A stretch of DNA of 51,114 nt from a virus: positions 1 to 51,114 of the IMG/VR virus record IMGVR_UViG_3300033182_000250; one strand, 5' to 3'. A program made the position numbers and the translations under genes. Numbering within the stretch: the stretch's first letter is position 1; the number at the start of each line of letters is the position of its first letter. The notes below the pieces were generated by a model, which was given only the letters and a program-made list of their open reading frames with translations, was not told the origin of the DNA and ran no database searches. Of the stretch, positions 37,820 to 45,469 are shown piece by piece.

Positions 37820-38642
37820 TAGAGGATTTGTAATATTCGCTGATGGAACAGAATATGTAAAACAAGCATATCTGTGTGCTATGAGTTTGCTTGCTTCTAA
37901 GAATAAGTATCCTGTAAGTATTGTTACTTGTGACAATGTGCCAAAAGAATATAAATGGGTATTTCATAATATAATTGATATACCTTGGTATGAAAAAGTA
38001 GAAAGTAGATTCCAAACAGAACATCGATGGAAGATTTATCATGCAACGCCCTATGATGAAACTATCGTATTAGATAGCGATGTTCTTGTTTTACAGGATT
38101 TAGAATACTTTTGGAATTTTGCATCTAATTATGATTTATATTATCCTACTAGAGTTTTTACTTATAGACAAGAAGTAGTAACTAGTAATTATTATCGCAA
38201 GGCATTTGTTGCAAATAACCTGCCAAATGTATATAATACTTTACATTATTTTAAAAAATGCGATAAAAGTAAAGAATACTATACATGGGTAGAGCTCATT
38301 AATAATAACTGGGAACTATTTTATGGACATTTTTGTAAAGAGTATTTTCCTAAAACAGCAAGCATGGATGTTACATGTGCTATAGCTGCGAAAATTATGG
38401 ATATAGATACAGAAATGACTAACACACGACAAGACATGCCTATGATTGTGCATATGAAACCTATGATTCAAGGATGGCGTCATGTCGCTGAAAGTTGGCA
38501 GAATCGTGTTGGAGTATACCTAACAGAAAATTTAAATCTCAAAATAGGTAACCATTTACAAAATACTATTTTTCATTATACAGAAAATAATTTTGTTACA
38601 CCGGATATAATAGGAAAATATGAAAAATGTTTGATCAATTAA
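37806..38642 (+). CDS. GT8-like glycosyltransferase, second copy
   Basis: About 278 residues. GFVIFADGTEYVKQAYLCAM and YPVSIVTCDNVP parallel the N-terminus of the preceding protein; ATPYDETIVLDSDVLVLQD carries DxD at residues 90-92. A C-terminal HMKPMIQGW suggests the His often found after the donor site in GT8-type enzymes. Compared with the first copy it lacks about 30 residues before the DxD. ATG at 37806, 14 bases inside the preceding gene, is preferred over the adjoining TTG. Sugar and acceptor unknown. Confidence 0.75.
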   Translation: MKTTNRGFVIFADGTEYVKQAYLCAMSLLASKNKYPVSIVTCDNVPKEYKWVFHNIIDIPWYEKVESRFQTEHRWKIYHATPYDETIVLDSDVLVLQDLEYFWNFASNYDLYYPTRVFTYRQEVVTSNYYRKAFVANNLPNVYNTLHYFKKCDKSKEYYTWVELINNNWELFYGHFCKEYFPKTASMDVTCAIAAKIMDIDTEMTNTRQDMPMIVHMKPMIQGWRHVAESWQNRVGVYLTENLNLKIGNHLQNTIFHYTENNFVTPDIIGKYEKCLIN

Positions 38643-39202
38643 TGTATGTGAGCTTCAATAAAGACAATGGTGATATCATTAGTGTAGGAAATGAAGTTCC
38701 AGAAGAAATAAGTTATGTCACTGTTCCTTTATCTGAGGTTCTTACAATTTTAAACGGGTTAGAGCCGATGCGGAATTATGTAGTGCAGTTTAACCCTAAA
38801 ACTAAAACTTTAGAATTTGTGTCTCGATTTGAATATGTCTACGATAATTATTCAGTAAACGAATTAATATATCAGATACCAGAACAAACGATCGAAGATC
38901 CTGATGTATTGCTAATACAAGATATACCAAATACTTGTTGGAAAATTCAGATAGGCAAAGAATTTAAAAAGAATCTTAAATCAAAAGGCGCAAGTCTAAA
39001 TGCAAATATTATGTTTAGCATTACTGAAAAAAATGATCCAAACATTTTATACAAAACTCTTTTTGTAGATTTCGCAAAAGCGGTAAACGATAACTATTAC
39101 ATAATACCGTTTAGTATGCCATTTGAAACAGTAGATACTCCTATTAGTGTGTATACATCAAAAAGATTTGACACTTACCAGTTTAAAAGAATTTATGAAT
39201 AA
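38627..39202 (+). CDS. Protein of unknown function in the accessory block
   Basis: 191 residues, function not recognised. Mixed beta-rich sequence with LMYVSFNKDNGDIISVGNEV, then NYVVQFNPKTKTLEFVSRFE, DIPNTCWKIQIGKEF and a C-terminal PISVYTSKRFDTYQFKRIY. I recall similar unnamed proteins in marine T4-like phages, but cannot confirm this. No signal peptide, membrane segment or catalytic motif. It starts 16 bases inside the preceding glycosyltransferase gene and overlaps the next gene by 8 bases, so it is translated as part of the same set. Confidence 0.65.
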   Translation: MFDQLMYVSFNKDNGDIISVGNEVPEEISYVTVPLSEVLTILNGLEPMRNYVVQFNPKTKTLEFVSRFEYVYDNYSVNELIYQIPEQTIEDPDVLLIQDIPNTCWKIQIGKEFKKNLKSKGASLNANIMFSITEKNDPNILYKTLFVDFAKAVNDNYYIIPFSMPFETVDTPISVYTSKRFDTYQFKRIYE

Positions 39203-40088
39203 AATTAGAGTAGTAGACCAAGACATTATTTTCCTAAGTTACGACGAGCCTAATGCCGAAAAGAACTATGCAGATTTATGTCAAAAAGTGCCGTGGGCGA
39301 AACGTGTGCATGGAGTACATGGTTCAGATGCAGCACATAAAGCCTGTGCAGATTTAAGCGAAACAGAATACTTTGTTACTGTAGATGCTGACAATATTAT
39401 TGATCCAAAATTTCTTAATGTTGAAATAGACTTAGACGAACTAGGACTAACACCTGAACACGTATTTTCATGGTGTGGTAAAGTACACGTTAACGGACTA
39501 ATGTATGGCAATGGCGGACTGAAGCTATGGACAAGAAAGTTTGTACAAAATATGCGCACACATGAAAACTCAGTAGAAGGCGACGATAAAGGACAAGTAG
39601 AATTTTGTTTTGATGACAAGTATTATCAGTTTAACGAAAACTATAGTACAAGTTATACAAACGCAACAGCATTTCAAGCATGGAGAGCAGGATTCCGTGA
39701 AGGCGTTAAGATGTGTTTAGATCAAGGTACTAAGGTAGATGATCTACGCAAAACATGGTGGCAGAACTTTGATAGACTGCGTGTATGGTGTTCAGTAGGT
39801 GCTGACGTTGAAAACGGCGTATGGAGCATTTATGGAGCAAGAGAAGGTCTAGTAAAAACAATGCTAACTGATTGGGATCATGCAAATGTAAGAGATTTTA
39901 AATGGCTAACGCAACATTGGGAAGACAAGAGCATATCAGAAGATGAGTTAATAGAAAGCATTGTAGGATATGGTGATAGGATTAGATCAGAGCTAGGCAT
40001 TGAAGTAGCAGAACTTGATAGTAACGGCAGTCACTTCTTTAAAGCATTGTATCATAATACACCAAGAGTTATAAGAAAGCGTAAATGA
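39195..40088 (+). CDS. DxD glycosyltransferase-like protein (EPNA family, single domain)
   Basis: 297 residues from the preferred ATG. DIIFLSYDEPNAEKNYADLC, KRVHGVHGSDAAHKACADLS and YFVTVDADNIIDPKF form a GT-A-like N-terminal domain with DxD at residues 64-66. VHVNGLMYGNGGLKLW and TAFQAWRAGFREGVKMCLDQ follow. The protein at 50036 belongs to the same family and has this domain twice. The longer reading from GTG 39147 adds 16 residues unlike the family; the ATG at 39195 overlaps the preceding stop (ATGAATAA). It is likely a sugar transferase, acceptor unknown. Confidence 0.7.
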   Translation: MNKIRVVDQDIIFLSYDEPNAEKNYADLCQKVPWAKRVHGVHGSDAAHKACADLSETEYFVTVDADNIIDPKFLNVEIDLDELGLTPEHVFSWCGKVHVNGLMYGNGGLKLWTRKFVQNMRTHENSVEGDDKGQVEFCFDDKYYQFNENYSTSYTNATAFQAWRAGFREGVKMCLDQGTKVDDLRKTWWQNFDRLRVWCSVGADVENGVWSIYGAREGLVKTMLTDWDHANVRDFKWLTQHWEDKSISEDELIESIVGYGDRIRSELGIEVAELDSNGSHFFKALYHNTPRVIRKRK

Positions 40089-41464
40089 ATAACGAATTAC
40101 AAAAAATTAAAGATATAATTCCTATTACAGATGCGGCTATCAGCCCTACATTTTGTATGGCAAAATGGCATCACACTACAATTTATTTGCAAACAGGAGA
40201 AACACACAGTTGTTATCATCCTGCACCTCATAAGATTCCGTTAAATGAGCTTGTTAATAATCCTAGCGCATTACATAACACAACAGAAAAAAAACTTCAA
40301 CGTAAAGAGATGATTGAAGGAAGACAACCAGATGGTTGCAGTTATTGTTGGAAGATAGAAGCAATGGGAAAAGATTATGTTAGTGACAGGCATATTAAGA
40401 CCGCAAGTATCTATACTCCAGAACGATTAGAAGAAATAAAAAAGAATGGATTTAATTACAATGTCAACCCTGAATATATCGAAATTAGTTTCTCGAATGA
40501 ATGTAACTTTAAGTGCGGCTATTGTCACCCAAAAGCCTCAAGCAGATACTGGAACGAAATTAAAGAATACGGACCATACAGCACAAGCTCAGAACACCGA
40601 CAAGACATAGATTGGTTTAAAGTTTATCATAAAGAAGAAGAAAATCCTTATGTGAAAGCATGGTGGGATTGGTGGCCTGATGTAAGTAAAACATTAAACA
40701 TATTGCGTATTACCGGTGGCGAACCTTTAATGCATCGTAGTACCTGGGAATTATTTGAACGATTAGACAAAGAACCTAAACCGCATATTCAGATTGAATT
40801 AAACAGTAACTTAGGTGTTAAACATAGTCTTGTACAAAAACTGACTAATATAGTAAGACGTTTAAAAGAAGAAAATAAAATTCGTAGTTTTAAACTATAT
40901 ACTAGTATTGACACATGGACAAAACGTGCTGAATATGCTCGTACAGGTTTAGACATTAATTTATGGGAAAAGAACTTAGACTATTATCTAAGCAATACAG
41001 GTTGGCCTGTAACATTTATGATTACATTTAACATTTTCTCTGTTACAAGTTTTGATTCTTTGTTAGAAAAGATATTAGAATGGCGAGAAAAATATAACAG
41101 CGATGCTAACGAAACACAATGGCAACGAGTTAGATTTGATACACCGCATTTAAAAGAACCTGCAATATTTGATATGAACATTCTTCCTAAAGAGGAATTT
41201 ATGCCGTACATGCATAAACATTTACAATTTATTAAAGATAATCTTAATGATGCAGATCGTACAAAGTTTACATCATTAGAATATGAAAAATTTAAACGTG
41301 TAGTAGATTATATGCAATCTACTATGTATGATGCTAATGTACTTAAAAATGCACGGCGTAATTTTTATAACTGGTTTGCAGAATATGATAAACGTAGAAA
41401 TACTAATCTAATTAATTTTTTTCCTGAAATGAAAGAATTTTTGGAGTTATGCAGTGAAATTTGA
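40085..41464 (+). CDS. Radical SAM protein with twitch/SPASM-like Cys region (pair 1)
   Basis: 459 residues. The radical SAM 4Fe-4S motif is CNFKCGYC, Cys140/144/147, after YIEISFSNE; the SAM-binding ITGGEPL follows about 75 residues later, and LYTSIDTW fits a later strand of the barrel. Before the core there is a Cys region (FCMAKWHHTTIYLQTG, HSCYHP, CSYCWKIEA) that resembles an auxiliary cluster or twitch-type segment placed at the N-terminus. A Trp-rich insert (AWWDWWPD) lies before GGEP. It starts with ATGA overlap and ends 11 bases inside the next gene. Reaction unknown; context suggests a sugar or peptide modification. Confidence 0.85.
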   Translation: MNNELQKIKDIIPITDAAISPTFCMAKWHHTTIYLQTGETHSCYHPAPHKIPLNELVNNPSALHNTTEKKLQRKEMIEGRQPDGCSYCWKIEAMGKDYVSDRHIKTASIYTPERLEEIKKNGFNYNVNPEYIEISFSNECNFKCGYCHPKASSRYWNEIKEYGPYSTSSEHRQDIDWFKVYHKEEENPYVKAWWDWWPDVSKTLNILRITGGEPLMHRSTWELFERLDKEPKPHIQIELNSNLGVKHSLVQKLTNIVRRLKEENKIRSFKLYTSIDTWTKRAEYARTGLDINLWEKNLDYYLSNTGWPVTFMITFNIFSVTSFDSLLEKILEWREKYNSDANETQWQRVRFDTPHLKEPAIFDMNILPKEEFMPYMHKHLQFIKDNLNDADRTKFTSLEYEKFKRVVDYMQSTMYDANVLKNARRNFYNWFAEYDKRRNTNLINFFPEMKEFLELCSEI

Positions 41465-42380
41465 AGAGTATAATATAGATCGATCTATAGGAATATTAGA
41501 AGATGCAATCTCAGTTAAGATTAATAATGAAAATTTAAAACCAAACTGGGTAGAGCATCCTGCTGAATATACAGAATTTTATATTAATCGAAATAAAAAA
41601 AATTTACTTGTTGTAATCGGAGAAAGTTGGACATACGGAGAGACGCTTAGAGGTATAGCAACAGGAATTCGACAGTATAATTTTTCAGCACAATTAAGAT
41701 ATACAATTGGATCTAGAATGGCAACGGCGTTAGACTCAGATTTATATCAATATGCAGTGCCAGGTAATTGTAACTTTTATATGTTCACAGAGCTAGAAAG
41801 AATTTTAGAATATGTTTCTACACTTGGCTACGAGAAAATTTATGTTTCTTTACAAATGACCGAACCTTCTAGAGAAACGCCTATATTACAAGCAGTAGAA
41901 AATGCGAAACATTCTCTAATGGATATTATTAACACTAAAGAAAAAATCTTAATTCAAGATTGGCTAGAAAAATACGATGATGTCTTTTTTGATCAGTATG
42001 ATCAAATAATATCAAAATATAATAATTTAGAACCGATTCTTTGGAAAAATTTTTGTAGAATTAACTCTAAAAACGTAAATAGAAAATTTAAAATTATTGG
42101 TACTACTTGGATAGAACACTCATCTAGAATGTTAGCCAGAAATCTTAAAGCACCTTCTTTTTATGCAGTTGGATGGGTTCATCATATAATGAATGAAACT
42201 CCTAGATTTAAACATATCATCATAGATAATGAATATCTTATGAAAGAGTTAGACTTAATAGAAGCATCAAATCAATTTATTAAAGCAAATCCTTTGCATA
42301 GCCATCATCCAAATGAATTTGGACATTTGTTATGGGCTCAATTTTTATTAAGAAAGTCGGAATGGATTAATGATATCTAA
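41454..42380 (+). CDS. SGNH hydrolase-like protein (pair 1)
   Basis: 308 residues. LLVVIGESWTYGE (Ser58) fits block I of SGNH/GDSL hydrolases with Glu in place of Asp, YAVPGNCNFYMF may hold the Gly/Asn blocks, and HSHHPNEFGHLLWA near residue 290 fits the catalytic His block. Such enzymes remove or transfer acyl groups on sugars; this activity is inferred from motifs. The start is GTG with GGAG 7 bases upstream, inside the end of the radical SAM gene. It overlaps the next gene by 11 bases. No signal peptide, so a cytoplasmic role is likely. Confidence 0.7.
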   Translation: MKFEEYNIDRSIGILEDAISVKINNENLKPNWVEHPAEYTEFYINRNKKNLLVVIGESWTYGETLRGIATGIRQYNFSAQLRYTIGSRMATALDSDLYQYAVPGNCNFYMFTELERILEYVSTLGYEKIYVSLQMTEPSRETPILQAVENAKHSLMDIINTKEKILIQDWLEKYDDVFFDQYDQIISKYNNLEPILWKNFCRINSKNVNRKFKIIGTTWIEHSSRMLARNLKAPSFYAVGWVHHIMNETPRFKHIIIDNEYLMKELDLIEASNQFIKANPLHSHHPNEFGHLLWAQFLLRKSEWINDI

Positions 42381-43554
42381 TACTTTTTGTATTTTGCCTT
42401 GGATACATTTATATGCAAATCCTGATGGAAATGTTCTTCCTTGTTGTGTAGGTGATTATAGACTGCCGCTTGGCAATGTACAAAAAAATACTATTAAAGA
42501 AGTATGGAATAGCGATAAGTTTAAAGACATGCGTTTAAATATGCTCGCAGGAAAAAAATGTAACGAGTGTGTTTCTTGTTATAACGACGAAGAAGCAAAT
42601 AATCGTAGTTTTAGGCAATCGTCCAACAAGCAATATTCAGAATTCTTATCAATAGTCGATGACACTAATGATGACGGATCATTAGATAATATAACATTAA
42701 AGTATCTTGATATAAGATGGAGTAATATTTGTAATTTTAAATGTAGGAGTTGTAGCGGAACATATAGTTCAAGTTTAGCAAAAGAAGAAGCAAGAGATAA
42801 AATTTATATTTTTGCTGGTGGCAACTCTAACGATTTTTTATATAAACAAATTGAACCATACTTGTCCAGCATTAACGAAATTTATTTTGCAGGTGGCGAA
42901 CCGTTATTAATGGATAAACATTATGAAATTCTTAATACGTTAATCGATACAAATAATACAGATATAAAAATTCGTTATAATACAAATTTAAGTTCTTTAA
43001 AATATAAAGATATTGTAGTTACGGATCTGTGGAAAGAGTTTTCAAATTTACATGTAAGTGTAAGTTTAGATAGTTGGAGTGAAAGAGCAGAATATATTAG
43101 AGAAGGAACAGATTGGAATAGAATAATATCTAATCTTAGATTTATTAAACAAGAATGCCCACAGATTCATATTGGAATCGCATCTGTTATTTCTGTATTT
43201 AATGTGTATACTCTTCCTGATTTTATCGAATACATGAATGATAATGATTTAATTGATAAAGATATGTATGCAGTTATGTATTCATTAATTAATCCTAACT
43301 TTTATAGTTTCAATATTTTTCCTAATTTGTTAAAACAACAAATAATTGACAAATTAACAAAAGTTAATTATAATACACAGTTACAGACTCAAATTAATAA
43401 TGTTATAAGTCTTTTGAAAAAATCACATTTTGATCCTGCTTTGCAAGTAGAATTTAAAAAGAATACAGAGCATTTTGACTCTATTAGAAATAAAAGTTTT
43501 ATAAAAACATTTCCAGAGTTAAAAAATTTTTATGAAGGAATACAGATTAAATGA
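42370..43554 (+). CDS. Radical SAM protein with twitch/SPASM-like Cys region (pair 2)
   Basis: 394 residues. The N-terminus FCILPWIHLYANPDGNVLPC followed by a second Cys, then KKCNECVSC, is a cluster-binding segment typical of twitch/SPASM radical SAM proteins. The core motif is CNFKCRSC, Cys121/125/128, preceded by YLDIRWSN; YFAGGEPLL is the SAM-binding motif, and VSLDSWSERAEYIREG parallels TSIDTWTKRAEYARTG of the first radical SAM protein. The two are paralogues. It begins 11 bases inside the SGNH gene and ends with ATGA overlap with the next. A perfect sigma70-like promoter lies in its 3' end. Confidence 0.85.
   Translation: MISNTFCILPWIHLYANPDGNVLPCCVGDYRLPLGNVQKNTIKEVWNSDKFKDMRLNMLAGKKCNECVSCYNDEEANNRSFRQSSNKQYSEFLSIVDDTNDDGSLDNITLKYLDIRWSNICNFKCRSCSGTYSSSLAKEEARDKIYIFAGGNSNDFLYKQIEPYLSSINEIYFAGGEPLLMDKHYEILNTLIDTNNTDIKIRYNTNLSSLKYKDIVVTDLWKEFSNLHVSVSLDSWSERAEYIREGTDWNRIISNLRFIKQECPQIHIGIASVISVFNVYTLPDFIEYMNDNDLIDKDMYAVMYSLINPNFYSFNIFPNLLKQQIIDKLTKVNYNTQLQTQINNVISLLKKSHFDPALQVEFKKNTEHFDSIRNKSFIKTFPELKNFYEGIQIK
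43346..43374 (+). promoter_or_regulatory. Internal sigma70-consensus promoter
   Basis: TTGACA (43346-43351), 17-base spacer, TATAAT (43369-43374), inside the 3' end of the second radical SAM gene and about 170 bases before the second SGNH gene. Full consensus, but in AT-rich coding sequence. Confidence 0.6.
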
Positions 43555-44294
43555 ATTTAAAAAAATATAAAAGGTTTTTTGCATTTGGTTGCAGTATGAC
43601 ACAGTATGCTTGGCCTACCTGGGCTGACTTAATTGCACAAGAGATACCAGAATCGTACAATCTTGGAAGATGCGGAGCAGGAAATTTATACATAGCCTGT
43701 CAGGTAGCGGAAGCAAATCTTCGTTATAACTTTAATAATGATGATTTAGTAATGATTATGTGGACATCTGTAGCAAGAGAAGACAGGTATACTCAGAGAA
43801 ATGGCTGGATAACTCCTGGAAATATCTATACGCAAGATGTTTACAGCGATAAATTTGTTAAGAAGTTTTCTGATAATGCTGGATATTTTTTACGAGATAT
43901 GAATCTAATCACTCTTACTAAAGGATTATTAGATAATTTGAAAATTGATTACTATATGATGAGCATGGATACGTTTGTTACAAAAGAAGATTTGTTGTTA
44001 GAAAAAATTACGGAAATAAAAAATCATTATCAAGATACATTTAATTGTATTTTACCTGATCTACTGACATTAGGGTTAAATGGAACGTGGCCGCAGCATC
44101 CTATATCAAAGATCGGAGGTCAATCAGCAGACTATCATCCGAGCCCAGCACAACATTTTGGTTATTTAAATAAACTTTTTCCTATAAAGTGGTCACTTAA
44201 CACATTAGAATTTTTAAAAAATGAACAACATAAGATGGAACAATATAGAGATTTTGACAAAATGATTATCGAAAATCCAAAAAATATTTTATGA
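43551..44294 (+). CDS. SGNH hydrolase-like protein (pair 2)
   Basis: 247 residues. FFAFGCSMTQYAWPTWADLI (Ser15) fits block I with Cys replacing Asp, NLGRCGAGNLYIA gives the Gly and Asn of blocks II/III, VMIMWTS is the following strand, and DYHPSPAQHFGYL near residue 195 gives the DxxH-like final block. The blocks are clearer than in the first SGNH protein, and the two proteins are otherwise quite different. It starts with ATGA overlap with the radical SAM gene and ends the same way into the next gene. Acyl-hydrolase or acyltransferase activity on a sugar is inferred. Confidence 0.75.
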   Translation: MNLKKYKRFFAFGCSMTQYAWPTWADLIAQEIPESYNLGRCGAGNLYIACQVAEANLRYNFNNDDLVMIMWTSVAREDRYTQRNGWITPGNIYTQDVYSDKFVKKFSDNAGYFLRDMNLITLTKGLLDNLKIDYYMMSMDTFVTKEDLLLEKITEIKNHYQDTFNCILPDLLTLGLNGTWPQHPISKIGGQSADYHPSPAQHFGYLNKLFPIKWSLNTLEFLKNEQHKMEQYRDFDKMIIENPKNIL

Positions 44295-45469
44295 AAATTC
44301 TTAATCAAAAAATTCCTCAAATTAATACATACGATCCAAATAATCCACAGATAACATTAGGGGACAACCATACAGCAGGAATATTGGCATTACAAGAAGA
44401 TCCTAAGTTTGATTTTGATTTTTGGTATTGTTTATTTTCTGATGCAAAGAGTTTTAAATTTTATAAAATTTCTGCATTAATAGATCATAAAATCTTGCGT
44501 AAAATACAAAAGAAGAACGCATACTTAGTTCTTGACAATACGCTAGAACCATTTTTAGATGCAATCGATTCAATATATAAAAATATTGTTCTTGAAGAAA
44601 ATATTCCATCGTCGCAAGTTATATTATTAACAAATATGTATGACGCTAAAGAATATAGTGATCGAGTTGCTAAACAATTAGGTATAAAAAGTATTAGAAT
44701 TTTTTGGTATACTGTGTTTGAACAAGACTTGCACTTTGCATCTTTATATACAACTTATGCAAATGGTAATTTACCTAAGACACTTCAAGTAAAAGAATAT
44801 CCAAAAGCATATTTAAATTTAAATCGCCGATGGAGGTTACACAGACCATTTCTAACAACTTTGTTACACGGGCGCAATCTTTTAGACAAAGGTTACGTAA
44901 GTTTAGGTCCGTGCGACGATAAAGACAGTTGGGATTATAAGTGGCGTGAACTGCAACATTATTTTAGAGATGATGAAAATATGCTAAAAATATTAGAGTC
45001 ATATTCATCTGTTCAAGATTTACCGCCAATGTATCTTGATACCAACGAGTTACATATTAATCGTGCAGAGTCTACTATTGACACTAATGTTTATTACGAA
45101 AATAGTTATTTTAGTGTAGTAAGCGAAACAACATACTTTCAAAAAGAATGGTTTTATTCTGCAAGATTTTTAAGTGAAAAAGCATTTAAAGTTATTGCTA
45201 TGCAACATCCTTTCATTCTTGTTAGTGTGCCTAACAGTTTAGAAATTTATCGCAAGATGGGCTACAAAACGTTTGACAAAATCATAAACGAAAGTTATGA
45301 CTTAGAACATGATGACGGGAAGCGTATGTTAATGATTGCAGATGAAATCGAAAGACTGTCTAATCTTAAAGGTCAAGAATTAGAAAAATTTATCTTGACA
45401 GCAAAAGATATTTGCCAATATAATTATAATGTTTTAACATCTAAGAAACAGTTTATTACGGAATTATAA
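44291..45469 (+). CDS. Unrecognised family, glycosyltransferase-like C-terminus (copy 1)
   Basis: 392 residues, family not named with confidence. The C-terminal half has YFSVVSETTYFQKEW, then FLSEKAFKVIAMQHPFILVS, EIYRKMGYKTFDKIINESYD and a C-terminal helical part. The SEK(A/T)F(K/R)xI stretch recalls the donor-site motif of GT10-like and other GT-B transferases, which is only a tentative link. LNLNRRWRLHRPFLTTLL in the middle matches SRLWRPHRALASFMLWH of the minus-strand protein at 47508, so both are one family. ATGA start overlap; its stop shares one base with the next ATG. A sigma70-type promoter for the following gene lies in its end. Confidence 0.6.
   Translation: MKILNQKIPQINTYDPNNPQITLGDNHTAGILALQEDPKFDFDFWYCLFSDAKSFKFYKISALIDHKILRKIQKKNAYLVLDNTLEPFLDAIDSIYKNIVLEENIPSSQVILLTNMYDAKEYSDRVAKQLGIKSIRIFWYTVFEQDLHFASLYTTYANGNLPKTLQVKEYPKAYLNLNRRWRLHRPFLTTLLHGRNLLDKGYVSLGPCDDKDSWDYKWRELQHYFRDDENMLKILESYSSVQDLPPMYLDTNELHINRAESTIDTNVYYENSYFSVVSETTYFQKEWFYSARFLSEKAFKVIAMQHPFILVSVPNSLEIYRKMGYKTFDKIINESYDLEHDDGKRMLMIADEIERLSNLKGQELEKFILTAKDICQYNYNVLTSKKQFITEL
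45395..45424 (+). promoter_or_regulatory. Internal sigma70-consensus promoter before the B12-type radical SAM gene
   Basis: TTGACA (45395-45400), 18-base spacer, TATAAT (45419-45424), 45 bases before the ATG at 45469. Both boxes are perfect and the distance to the gene is ordinary. Confidence 0.7.

Noticed and set aside
39147-39194. GTG extension of the single-domain EPNA glycosyltransferase
   Set aside because: The added 16 residues do not match the start of the family domain, and ATG 39195 overlaps the preceding stop as elsewhere in this block.
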